A stretch of DNA of 28,300 bases from CBDHHC01 sp050633205 (GTDB lineage Bacteria > Pseudomonadota > Alphaproteobacteria > Rhizobiales > CBDHHC01), in the NCBI GenBank assembly GCA_050633205.1, contig JBOEGA010000031.1:1-28300 (forward strand). Direction: 5' to 3'. Under the pieces are notes generated by a model, which saw nothing but the letters and a program-made list of their open reading frames with translations, searched no databases and was not told the origin of the DNA. Below, one piece after another: positions 14,551-22,486 of the stretch. Position 1 is the first letter of the stretch. Each line of letters begins with the position of its first letter. The position numbers were made by a program, and so were the translations under genes.

Positions 14551-15870
14551 ATGCTGAAATTTTTGAGTGTAAATATCCTGATCGCATTTATTCTTTTTTA
14601 CAATATTCTTCCCGCTGCTTCGGCACCTGCGGAAGTGAGAATCACTAAAGGGCGTATTAAGGCACTGCAGGTTGCCATTCCGGATTTTGAAGTCAGCTCC
14701 TCAGAGATGAGAGAGATGGCAAACAAGATCACCGGAGTAGTCGCATCTGATTTGGAAAAGTCCGGCCTCTTCAGGCTTATAGATAAAGCCGCATTCATTC
14801 AGAAAAGAGTATCTGTTGATACTGCTCCAAACTTTAAGGACTGGCGCCTGATTAATGCGAAGGGTGTTGTCGTTGGTCGTGTCAGTTTGACCGGGCAGGG
14901 CGATATCAAGGCTGAATTCCGTCTATGGGATGTGGTTCTTAATAAACCTCTGACCGGACAGGTTTTCACAGCAAAACGGGAGAACTGGAGGCGTATTGGC
15001 CATATCATTGCTGACGTAGTCTATGAGCGTTTAACTGGCGAGACAGGTTATTTTGACACCAGAGTGGTCTATGTCGACGAAACAGGCCCTAAAAACAAGC
15101 GTGTAAAACGTTTGGCAATAATGGATCAGGATGGAGCAAACGTCCGCCTGTTAACCGATGGGGGAAGCCTGGTTCTGACGCCTCGCTTTAGTCCGACACG
15201 CCAGGAAATTACGTATATGTCCTATGAGGGAGGGACTCCAAGAGTATTACTCTACAACCTTGATAACGGGCAGCGGCGTGTTGTTGGTAATTTTCCTGGA
15301 ATGACATTCGCTCCGCGTTTCTCACCTGATGGCCAGAAAATTATTATGAGCCTGACAAAGGAAGGCTCCTCAAACCTCTTCCTGATGGATCTTCGTACAC
15401 GGCAGACAACGCAGCTAACGGACAGTGAAGCCATCAATACAGCACCAAGCTTTGCTCCAAATGGCAGAAATGTTGTATTTGAGTCAGACAGGGAAAGGGG
15501 GCAGCAACTTTATGTAACAGACCTTTCCGGTGTAGCTCCGAGGCGTATCAGCAGTGGAGAAGGGCGCTATTCAACTCCGGTATGGTCACCACGAGGAGAC
15601 TATATTGCATTTACAAAGCAGCTTGAGGGACGCTTCCTGATCGGCGTAATGCGACCTGACGGAACAGGTGAGCGTATTCTGACAGAAGGATATCATAATG
15701 AAGGACCAACCTGGTCTCCCAATGGCCGTGTGCTGATGTTCTTCAGGGAATCCAGAGGACCAAACGGGGGTCCCAGATTATATTCTGTTGACCTGACAGG
15801 CTATAATGAACGTGAAGTTCCCACACCTTCGTTTGGCTCCGATCCTGCCTGGGGACCTTTGATAAAATAA
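14551..15870 (+). CDS. tolB: Tol-Pal system beta-propeller protein TolB
   Basis: TolB is a periplasmic protein that binds Pal and the TolA C-terminus. The 439 residues begin with a signal peptide (MLKFLSVNILIAFILFYN, cleavage near ASA-PAEV), then a D1 domain (KALQVAIPDFEV..., ITGVVASDLEKSGLFRLID), then a six-bladed propeller with repeated RFSPTRQ, RFSPDGQ, SFAPNGR, VWSPRGD and TWSPNGR motifs. I chose ATG at 14551: AGGAG lies 8 bases upstream and it gives a normal signal peptide. The longer frame from 14482 adds 23 residues before the signal sequence. Confidence 0.95.
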   Translation: MLKFLSVNILIAFILFYNILPAASAPAEVRITKGRIKALQVAIPDFEVSSSEMREMANKITGVVASDLEKSGLFRLIDKAAFIQKRVSVDTAPNFKDWRLINAKGVVVGRVSLTGQGDIKAEFRLWDVVLNKPLTGQVFTAKRENWRRIGHIIADVVYERLTGETGYFDTRVVYVDETGPKNKRVKRLAIMDQDGANVRLLTDGGSLVLTPRFSPTRQEITYMSYEGGTPRVLLYNLDNGQRRVVGNFPGMTFAPRFSPDGQKIIMSLTKEGSSNLFLMDLRTRQTTQLTDSEAINTAPSFAPNGRNVVFESDRERGQQLYVTDLSGVAPRRISSGEGRYSTPVWSPRGDYIAFTKQLEGRFLIGVMRPDGTGERILTEGYHNEGPTWSPNGRVLMFFRESRGPNGGPRLYSVDLTGYNEREVPTPSFGSDPAWGPLIK

Positions 15871-16072
15871 TCGCGGTTCAGATTTTATATTCGCTGATCT
15901 GTAAATATTACCGTGTCTCTTCTTTATGGAAACTTATAATTAACCAAATCAATGAAAGTTGGCGTGTAGTATTTCTTGATATATAGTGTATTTCTTCTTT
16001 TGTTATAAGTATAGAATTTCACTTATCTGGAGAATATAAGTAAATCCTTTCATATTTTCAGGAGAGATCTTT

Positions 16073-16210
16073 ATGCGTGCTTTGAGAAACATTTTCGTTA
16101 TCGCATCAATTCTTGGAATGATTGGTGCTCTAAGCGCTTGTCATAACCGTCATGAGCCTATGAAACTTGGCTCAGCTACTCTGGATAATCAGCAGGTTCT
16201 TCCTGGTTGA
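16073..16210 (+). CDS. 45-residue small lipoprotein
   Basis: ATG at 16073, with AGGAGAGA 7-14 bases upstream, opens a frame ending at TGA 16208-16210. The product starts MRALRNIFVIASILGM, a short signal peptide, followed by the lipobox LSAC (residues 20-23), so it should be lipidated at C23 and leave a mature peptide of only 23 residues (CHNRHEPMKLG...). An intrinsic terminator starts 14 bases after the stop. Its place between tolB and pal suggests an envelope role, and in size it recalls entericidin-like lipoproteins, but I do not claim homology. Confidence 0.75.
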   Translation: MRALRNIFVIASILGMIGALSACHNRHEPMKLGSATLDNQQVLPG

Positions 16211-16224
16211 TAAGCCTTTGTAAA

Positions 16225-16280
16225 AGAAAGGAGAGTTTGCTTCTGACAAAGGTTAGGCAGGCTTTCCTTTCTGATTTTTT
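16225..16280 (+). terminator. Intrinsic terminator after the small lipoprotein gene
   Basis: AGAAAGGAGAGTTTGC (16225-16240) pairs over 16 positions, three of them G-U, with GCAGGCTTTCCTTTCT (16257-16272), followed by GATTTTTT. This is a textbook Rho-independent terminator and separates the tolB side from pal. Confidence 0.88.
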
Positions 16281-16580
16281 ATAAAACAGGAATGCATTCT
16301 GGTAAATTGATATCTGCTTCATCTGCATAAATTCTGGGTTGTTAAAAGTTTTAAACAGCAATCTTTGAGAATCCCCCCCAAATCATGCTAAAATACATCA
16401 TTATACTCAGAACCTGATTGCAAATATGTACAGGTAAAGACTTTCGTGCCATTGTCGCGTCAAGTTCGCGAAATATTTAACAAATGCGGTCTCGTTTTAA
16501 GTTTGGTCAAACCGCTATTGAAACCTGGATATTATGTCTGGGTGTGCATGTACGCATTGAAATCAAAATAAGGTAAGTCC
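16281..16580. other. Intergenic region before pal
   Basis: These 300 bases after the terminator hold no gene that I accept. Their only clear landmark is the C-tract plus extended -10 at 16373-16394, so pal probably has its own promoter with a leader of roughly 180 bases. Confidence 0.5.
16373..16394 (+). promoter_or_regulatory. Candidate extended -10 promoter of pal
   Basis: Seven Cs (16373-16379) run into CCCAAATCATG and then TG-C-TAAAAT (16386-16394). The block matches the one before ruvB in order and spacing. It is 187 bases before the pal start codon. Confidence 0.42.
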
Positions 16581-17099
16581 ATGAAAGAGAATGGTAAGTA
16601 TTTGTATCACGGGCGTTTTATAAAATTTGCAGTAATGGCAGCATTGTTGGTGCCTCTGGGACTCGCCGGATGTTCATCTAAAACATCAACAGGACTGATT
16701 ACAAACTCATCTGGTGGAAAATACCGAACCGGATCTATTGGACAGTTTGAACAGGAAGTCGGTAAAGTTGTCCGCTTTACAACAGACAGCACAAAACTGA
16801 ATGATGAAGCCAGACGCATACTCGCCGCTCAGGCCAGATGGTTGAATCGCTACGCGCAATACTCCATACTCCTGGAAGGTCATGCAGATGAACGTGGTAC
16901 AAGGGAATACAATATTGGTCTGGGAGCGCAACGTGCAGACGCTGTAAGGCGTTATCTTGCATCCCGGGGTGTGAATCCTTCAAGGATTAGAACAATTTCC
17001 TATGGTAAGGAGCGCCCCGTTGCTTTATGTGATAATATCTCGTGCTGGTCGCAGAACCGTCGTGTGGTAACAATTTTGAATAATAGAGCTGGAAGCTGA
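16581..17099 (+). CDS. pal: Peptidoglycan-associated lipoprotein Pal
   Basis: Pal is the outer-membrane lipoprotein that holds the outer membrane to peptidoglycan and partners TolB and TolA. The 172 residues have a signal peptide and lipobox LAGC (lipidated C31), a short linker, and an OmpA-C domain (about 58-168) with VRFTTDSTKLN, the peptidoglycan-binding LLEGHADERGTREYN, LGAQRADAVRRYL and QNRRV. The CDNISC cysteine pair (150, 155) is common in alphaproteobacterial Pal. AAGGTAAG lies before the ATG. A terminator and a candidate promoter upstream suggest pal can be expressed separately from tolB. Confidence 0.96.
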   Translation: MKENGKYLYHGRFIKFAVMAALLVPLGLAGCSSKTSTGLITNSSGGKYRTGSIGQFEQEVGKVVRFTTDSTKLNDEARRILAAQARWLNRYAQYSILLEGHADERGTREYNIGLGAQRADAVRRYLASRGVNPSRIRTISYGKERPVALCDNISCWSQNRRVVTILNNRAGS

Positions 17100-17193
17100 T
17101 ACAATCGGTGACTATATTATTTCTTATTACACAAAATCTGTCTGCATAGAGCGCTTTGCGATGTAACAAGAGTTGTTTTGAGGCTTGGAGATT

Positions 17194-18273
17194 ATGCATT
17201 TCTGTGGAGACAAGCTCCGGAAATTAAATAAAAAACTTAAGCTTGTAAGAGCTGATAGTATTTTTCGTGTGTCGGAAAGGCAATTTGAAATCAGAGCTTC
17301 TCTTTGGATGGGCGCTTTATGCCTTATAGTTTCTTTATTGAATATCGAAAATGCGACTGCAGATACTCAGCGCGTGGCAGAAGAGAGCTATATAAAGGCC
17401 TTCTGGGGAAATGACAGTCTGGCTGGGGATAAACACCGGCCACGACTAGTCCAGAATGCAAAATCTTCAAAAGAGCGAGATGACTGGACCAGCTGGCCTC
17501 AGTGGGAGGGACTTCCCAGTGATGGATTTGCTGATCATAAGCCAGGTGCCGTAACTGATGAAACAATAGATCAGGTCGCGCAGGAAATTTATGACAGGGC
17601 ATATACGCAGTTTCTTGTAGGAGATCTCCGCGCAGCCGAGCAGGGTTTTGTAAGGGTCATAAACCATTACTCCCAGAGCTCTGTCGCATATAAGGCCCGT
17701 CTGGCATTGGCAAAAGTTTATAGCCGGAAGAATATAAAAAACGGGCTAGATAAAAATCTAGCAGGAAATACCTCATTTAATATATTGGGGTCAAGTATTC
17801 AGCAGCTATCCATAATTTCCCTTAGCGAAGATTTTGAGAGTAAGGCAGAGATTAAGCCTACTGAGAAAACAGTTTCCTCGTTGGCGATTAATACTTCATC
17901 AAATGGCTCAAAGGATGATTTTCTGTTGAATGTTGGTGATCGGGTGTTCTTCTCTAAGCGGAGTGCATCGCTGACCCGGGAGGCTGAAAAGCTTCTGCAA
18001 GCTCAGGCTGATTGGTTGAAAGCAAATAAAAATTATAAACTCCTCATAGAGGGGCATGCAGACGAAGAGGGACCTGATCACTATAATATGGTGCTCTCTG
18101 CAAACCGGGCATTAAGTGTTCAACAGTTCTTCTTAAGCCGGGAAATAGATCCGGGCAGAATAAAAACCAGACATTTTGGCAAGCGCAAACCGGTTGCTAT
18201 ATGCAAAAAAGAAAGCTGCTCAGTCCAGAATAGGCGAGCTGTTACAAAACTAATTCCACAATCTGAAAAATAG
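17194..18273 (+). CDS. Second Pal-like protein: membrane signal, TPR-like segment and OmpA-C domain
   Basis: This is a 359-residue protein. Residues 37-50 are hydrophobic (WMGALCLIVSLLNI) after an unusually long basic N-terminus, so it is a signal peptide or anchor, not a lipoprotein: no lipobox follows. Residues about 129-178 (EIYDRAYTQFLVGDLRAAE, then VAYKARLALAKVY) resemble one or two TPR units like those of CpoB. Residues 246-354 are an OmpA-C domain clearly related to the neighbouring Pal: IEGHADEEGPDHYN, LSANRALSVQ, QNRRAV and a CKKESC pair at the same place as in Pal. The ATG at 17194 is preferred (TTG at 17185 and ATG at 17308 are possible). It lies between pal and cpoB and probably acts in the same envelope complex. 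Confidence 0.85.
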   Translation: MHFCGDKLRKLNKKLKLVRADSIFRVSERQFEIRASLWMGALCLIVSLLNIENATADTQRVAEESYIKAFWGNDSLAGDKHRPRLVQNAKSSKERDDWTSWPQWEGLPSDGFADHKPGAVTDETIDQVAQEIYDRAYTQFLVGDLRAAEQGFVRVINHYSQSSVAYKARLALAKVYSRKNIKNGLDKNLAGNTSFNILGSSIQQLSIISLSEDFESKAEIKPTEKTVSSLAINTSSNGSKDDFLLNVGDRVFFSKRSASLTREAEKLLQAQADWLKANKNYKLLIEGHADEEGPDHYNMVLSANRALSVQQFFLSREIDPGRIKTRHFGKRKPVAICKKESCSVQNRRAVTKLIPQSEK

Positions 18274-18381
18274 AGTCTGAAAAAATAGATTCCAATCTTG
18301 ATGTTGAATAGTTGCCATGTCTCATTCTCGAAAAGATATGCTGGTTAAGATGGCAAATAATAAAATAAAGCTGGTGACGAT

Positions 18382-19254
18382 ATGAATATAATAAGTTTGA
18401 TTAGGGTTTCTGGCCTTTCTGCAATTTTTCTTTGGGTATCATTAGGCTATGCATTAGCGCAGCAGGGCCCCGGGGATTCAAAAGAGCTCCAGGCAATGCA
18501 AAAGCGTGTAAGTGAACTTGAAGCCCAGGTTCTGAATATGCAGGTTGTGATTGGCTCATTGGAATCTCTGTTAAAGCAACAAAGAGCTTCTGCAACAGTA
18601 GGCCAGTTTAGTACTCAGTCCTCTGCCGGTGGTTCATCATCTGGTGATGACAACGAGCGTATGGGAATTCTTGAAACTAAAATTCAGGCTCTTACTGCAC
18701 AGATTGAACAGATTACTAACCAGATGCAGAACGGAAGTGTTGGCACTGGAAGGCAGGGTAACAGCACAGACGATTCAACTGGGCAATATCAGCAGAGGGG
18801 CAGCTTGAATCAATCAGGTGGTACACGCCTGTCAGCATTGCCTTCTGTCGCTTCAGAAAGTGGGGGAAATGGAAACCCCGCAATGATGTATGACGAAGCT
18901 TATGGCCATCTCCTGAGGCGTGATTATCCTTCTGCTGAAAAGGCATTTGTAAGCTTTTTAAAAAAATACTCCAATGATAATCTGGCAGGAAATGCACGCT
19001 ACTGGTTAGGTGAAGCTTACTACCAGCAGGGAAATTTTAAAAAAGCAGCCGACAGTTTTCTTAAAGGATATAGCCAGCATAAAAGGGGAGCAAAAGCTCC
19101 TGATAGCCTGCTGAAACTGGCATTATCACTGAATGAGCTGGGGCAGACGAAGGCAGCCTGCTCCACATTTAACGAGCTGAATAAAACCTTTCCGGAAGCC
19201 CCGAAGCATGTATCCAGTCGTGCAGCTAAGGAATCACGCCGTTTGGGGTGTTAA
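18382..19254 (+). CDS. cpoB: Tol-Pal system protein CpoB (YbgF)
   Basis: CpoB is a periplasmic protein that links Tol-Pal with cell-wall synthesis during constriction. The 290 residues comprise a signal peptide (cleavage near ALA-QQ, residue 26), a coiled coil for trimerisation (about 33-65, ELQAMQKRVSELEAQVLNMQ), a second helical stretch (about 92-118), a Gln/Ser/Gly-rich linker, and a C-terminal TPR domain (about 168-285: YDEAYGHLLRRDYPSAEKAF, ARYWLGEAYYQQGNFKKAA, LKLALSLNELGQTKAAC). GGTGACG lies before the ATG. The gene order pal, Pal-like, cpoB, tilS fits the usual alphaproteobacterial cluster except for the extra gene. Confidence 0.94.
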   Translation: MNIISLIRVSGLSAIFLWVSLGYALAQQGPGDSKELQAMQKRVSELEAQVLNMQVVIGSLESLLKQQRASATVGQFSTQSSAGGSSSGDDNERMGILETKIQALTAQIEQITNQMQNGSVGTGRQGNSTDDSTGQYQQRGSLNQSGGTRLSALPSVASESGGNGNPAMMYDEAYGHLLRRDYPSAEKAFVSFLKKYSNDNLAGNARYWLGEAYYQQGNFKKAADSFLKGYSQHKRGAKAPDSLLKLALSLNELGQTKAACSTFNELNKTFPEAPKHVSSRAAKESRRLGC

Positions 19255-19304
19255 AGGGTGTATCAGTTAAACCCGCCTGTTATTCAGGTATTCGTGTGAA
19301 GTAA

Positions 19305-20600
19305 ATGGATAAGCAGAAACTGTTTCAATGCCTTGAACCCTACAACTCTGTCGCTTTGGCAGTTTCGGGGGGAGCTGATAGTATTGCATTGATGTGGCTG
19401 CTGAAAAGTTGGCAGGAAACCCGTCAGGCCTCTCAAAGCCCATATCCTGAAATTCATATTCTGACCGTTGACCATGGCATCAGGCCAGAGTCTCAGCATG
19501 AAGTTCTATGGGTTAGGCAACAGGCCGAAAAGCTGGGATTTCCGGTAGAGGTACTAAGATGGTGCGGTGAAAAAGCCAGATCATCAATTCAGGAAAAAGC
19601 CAGAGATGCAAGATACCAGCTTATGTCAGAATGGTGTCGTGCCCGGCATATTCCCGCAATAATAACGGCTCACCATCTTGATGATCAGGCTGAAACATTA
19701 ATTATGCGGCTGGCTCGCGGTTCTGGCGTTGACGGTTTGGCCGCAATCTCAAATATTACCTACCTGCATGACATTCTGCTTATACGGCCATTACTTGAAG
19801 TCCCAAAGCAGGATCTGATTTCCTATCTGAATACTCTGGGAGCGGAATGGATAGAAGATCCCAGTAATGATAATGAGGATTTTGAACGGGTAAGAATTCG
19901 TAACGCACTACCTGCATTATCAGACCTTGGCCTTCAGGCACCAGCGATCGCACGTTCAGCAAAAAGAGTAAGACGCGCCAGTACTGCATTGGATTATTAC
20001 GCGAAACAGCATCTTATTCAGTTATGTCGTCTGGAACCGGAAGGGTATGCAGTTATTGACAGAAATGCTGTTATGGGCCTGCCGGCAGAAATATCTCTTA
20101 GATGTCTGACCAGAATAGTCCATCTGGTAGGCGGAAAAGTGCAGGCGCCATCAATGCAGAAAATGGAAAACCTTCATGAACAGTTAGGCAGCCTTCAGTC
20201 GGAAGATGCATCTGTTTCAGGCTGTATTGTCAGACAGGTAAGAAACACACTTTTAATAGCCAGAGAAGTCCGCAGGGATAATCTTCAGGACCAAAAGCTT
20301 TTATCAGGGGCAGAAACTCTCTGGGATAATCGATACAGAATTATCTTGTCTCCCGATGCCCCGCATAATATTCATGTCCGGTTCCTGACAGAGCAGGGAT
20401 ATTTAGCCTTACCTGACTCTTACAGAGAAAGCCCGGCAAAAGACGACTATCATTTCAATCCCGCTGTCAGAAGCAGCCTGCCATCCTTTTGGGTGGATAA
20501 TAGACTGATATCAGTTCCCCACCTTCAGTTTACTGCAGAAGGTATATCGGAAGAAGCTGTATCAGTTGAATATATCCATGCTTTGGAAGGACAGAAGTAA
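19305..20600 (+). CDS. tilS: tRNA(Ile)-lysidine synthase TilS
   Basis: TilS modifies C34 of the CAU-anticodon tRNA(Ile) to lysidine using ATP, changing codon and amino-acid identity; it is essential. The 431 residues have the PP-loop SGGADS (21-26), then VDHGIRPES, IQEKARDARYQ, TAHHLDDQAETLIMRLARGSG and IRPLLEVPKQDL, all family motifs. The C-terminal domain is longer and more divergent, as usual. It starts 50 bases after cpoB. In many alphaproteobacteria ftsH follows; here a convergent cysQ does instead. Confidence 0.95.
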   Translation: MDKQKLFQCLEPYNSVALAVSGGADSIALMWLLKSWQETRQASQSPYPEIHILTVDHGIRPESQHEVLWVRQQAEKLGFPVEVLRWCGEKARSSIQEKARDARYQLMSEWCRARHIPAIITAHHLDDQAETLIMRLARGSGVDGLAAISNITYLHDILLIRPLLEVPKQDLISYLNTLGAEWIEDPSNDNEDFERVRIRNALPALSDLGLQAPAIARSAKRVRRASTALDYYAKQHLIQLCRLEPEGYAVIDRNAVMGLPAEISLRCLTRIVHLVGGKVQAPSMQKMENLHEQLGSLQSEDASVSGCIVRQVRNTLLIAREVRRDNLQDQKLLSGAETLWDNRYRIILSPDAPHNIHVRFLTEQGYLALPDSYRESPAKDDYHFNPAVRSSLPSFWVDNRLISVPHLQFTAEGISEEAVSVEYIHALEGQK

Positions 20601-20636
20601 TCACTGCCTCTGCTGGTTGTTACCTGAAATCAATAA

Positions 20637-21425
20637 TTATTTGCCCCAGGCAATAAAGCTTGTATTCAGGAAGCCCCTGTCTGTTTTCCCGTAAATAAAA
20701 GGAGACCCGTCTTCTTTCACAACACGGCCACCTGCAGCTTGTAAAACCGCATGTCCGGCAGCAGTATCCCATTCCATTGTGGGGCCAAGCCTGGGGTAAA
20801 GATCTGCTTCCCCGGCAGCCAGAAGACAGAATTTCAATGAGGACCCGGCACTCTTTGTAGAGATAACCTCATATTCACTCAGAAAGGCTTTGGTTTCATC
20901 ATTCATGTGGGAGCGGCTGGCAACAACAACATACCCCTCAGAAGATGGAGTGGATGTTTCAATCCTTCGGTTATTTTCAAGCTTGGCATTCTCATTTTCA
21001 CAATCCAGTTCAGCAATAAATGCATCCTGTCCGGATAGATTATAGAAAATTTTCTTCATGGCCGGCGCAAAAACAATACCAAAGCAGGGAACGCCATCAA
21101 CAATCAGGCCGATATTGACGGTAAATTCATCCCGCTTGTTAATAAATTCTTTCGTGCCATCGAGGGGGTCAACAAGAAAAAAGCTGTTACCAATCTCCGG
21201 TATATTGCCTGCACTGACAGATTCTTCTGCTACAACAGGAATATCAGGTGCTGCAATCCGCAGAGCCTCAAGCAATATAATCTCAGCCTTCCTGTCCGCT
21301 TCAGTAACCGGGCTGTTGTCATTTTTTACTTCAACCGGGAAATCTTGTCTGTATATATCGAGAATTACTCTGCCTGCTTCATGTACCGTTTTAAGCAGTT
21401 CCCGGAAGAGATCATCATATTGCAT
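20637..21425 (-). CDS. cysQ: 3'(2'),5'-bisphosphate nucleotidase CysQ
   Basis: CysQ is a metal-dependent phosphatase of the inositol monophosphatase superfamily that removes the 3'-phosphate from PAP, a by-product of sulfate assimilation. The 262-residue reading contains PVTEADRKAE, VVAEES (E67, E68), LVDPLDGTKEF (D86, D89, the metal site) and MEWDTAAGHAVLQAAGG, in the right order. The ATG at 21425 is preferred; a TTG at 21449 would add 8 residues but has no ribosome site. It is convergent with tilS (36 bases apart) and divergent from the chpT group. Confidence 0.93.
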   Translation of the reverse strand: MQYDDLFRELLKTVHEAGRVILDIYRQDFPVEVKNDNSPVTEADRKAEIILLEALRIAAPDIPVVAEESVSAGNIPEIGNSFFLVDPLDGTKEFINKRDEFTVNIGLIVDGVPCFGIVFAPAMKKIFYNLSGQDAFIAELDCENENAKLENNRRIETSTPSSEGYVVVASRSHMNDETKAFLSEYEVISTKSAGSSLKFCLLAAGEADLYPRLGPTMEWDTAAGHAVLQAAGGRVVKEDGSPFIYGKTDRGFLNTSFIAWGK

Positions 21426-21477
21426 GTGAATTCTTTGCTTTCCTGACAAATATTATCGAAGTACCAGCGCCAAGCTC

Positions 21478-21486
21478 TGCTATAAT
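21478..21486 (+). promoter_or_regulatory. Extended -10 element upstream of chpT
   Basis: TGCTATAAT is a perfect extended -10 (TG-n-TATAAT) on the plus strand, 222 bases before chpT and 53 bases from the divergent cysQ start. No good -35 is visible. The intervening 220 bases show no coding sequence that I would accept. Confidence 0.42.
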
Positions 21487-21707
21487 GCACTTTGATTCGC
21501 GATTGGAGCTGTTGGGCAAAATCAGATTAGTGGTTATTTTATGTCCGGATGGCGAAGTGATGCCTGAAACACTTTTATAACAGCTAAATCATGAACTATT
21601 GGCGTTTCATAGCACTGCGTGTATCAATATAACAGAGTTTTTTATATCCTGTTATTCTATGGACCGGGAAAATATACACAAGGATGCATTTGCATAAAGG
21701 GGCGGGT

Positions 21708-22352
21708 ATGAATTTGAAATTTCAGCTTGAAGATCTGGATCTGGCAGCATTGATCTCCAGTCGCATTTGTCACGACGTAATTTCTCCTGTCGGCGCAATA
21801 TCCAATGGCCTGGAAGTGCTCGACGAAGAGCATGATGAAGAAGTCCGCGATTATGCTATGGACCTTATCAGGAGAAGTGCTGAACAGGCATCTGCTAAAC
21901 TTCAGTTCGCACGCCTGGCATTTGGAGCAGGCGGGTCTGCTGGAACTGAAATAGGAATGAACACTGTTCAGCCAATCGCAAATGGCATCGTTGACCCTGA
22001 CAAGCATAAAGTCATTTGGGAAACGTCTCTTTCAAGTCTTTTTAAAAATCACGTTAAATTATTACTGAATTGCGTTGCTATTGCTCTTACAACTCTACCT
22101 CGTGGTGGTACAATCGAGATTGATGTATCAGGCACAAAAGAGCGGCCATCAATGACCGTTGTATGTGATGGACAAGGTGCCCGAGTGCCAAAATCATTCA
22201 TTGATATTAACTCTTCCTCATCATCGAAACTCCTTGATACACAATCGATACAGGCCTATTACGCGATGAGACTGGCAAGAGAAAGTAATATGAAGATAGA
22301 TATTTTTGAGCAGGGTGGAAGTATTTTCTTAAAACTTGAATCTACTTTGTAA
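21708..22352 (+). CDS. chpT: Histidine phosphotransferase ChpT
   Basis: ChpT passes phosphate from the hybrid kinase CckA to CtrA and CpdR in the alphaproteobacterial cell-cycle and motility pathway. The 214-residue protein begins with a helical hairpin carrying the phosphorylated histidine: LAALISSRICHDVISPVGAISNGLEVLD, H22 in CHD. The C-terminal part resembles a degenerate HATPase fold (LLLNCVAIALTTLPRGGTIEIDV, MTVVCDGQGA). I chose ATG 21708 because AAAGGGGCGGG sits just upstream and the conserved part follows directly; ATG at 21684 is possible. It is 134 bases before cheA and co-directional with it. Confidence 0.9.
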   Translation: MNLKFQLEDLDLAALISSRICHDVISPVGAISNGLEVLDEEHDEEVRDYAMDLIRRSAEQASAKLQFARLAFGAGGSAGTEIGMNTVQPIANGIVDPDKHKVIWETSLSSLFKNHVKLLLNCVAIALTTLPRGGTIEIDVSGTKERPSMTVVCDGQGARVPKSFIDINSSSSSKLLDTQSIQAYYAMRLARESNMKIDIFEQGGSIFLKLESTL

Positions 22353-22486
22353 TATTGCCTGAATCCAAAAAATATACTTATAATTTCAAGTAATTTTAAC
22401 CCTTTGTCGTCAAAATCACGTCGTCACAAATATCTTATTTGGCGAATGTTGTATAGCTCGTGTTTTTGGGGAGAGAGGTATAGGTT

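Noticed and set aside
21058..21429. 123-codon plus-strand frame
   Set aside because: It is antisense to cysQ, which has all its catalytic motifs.
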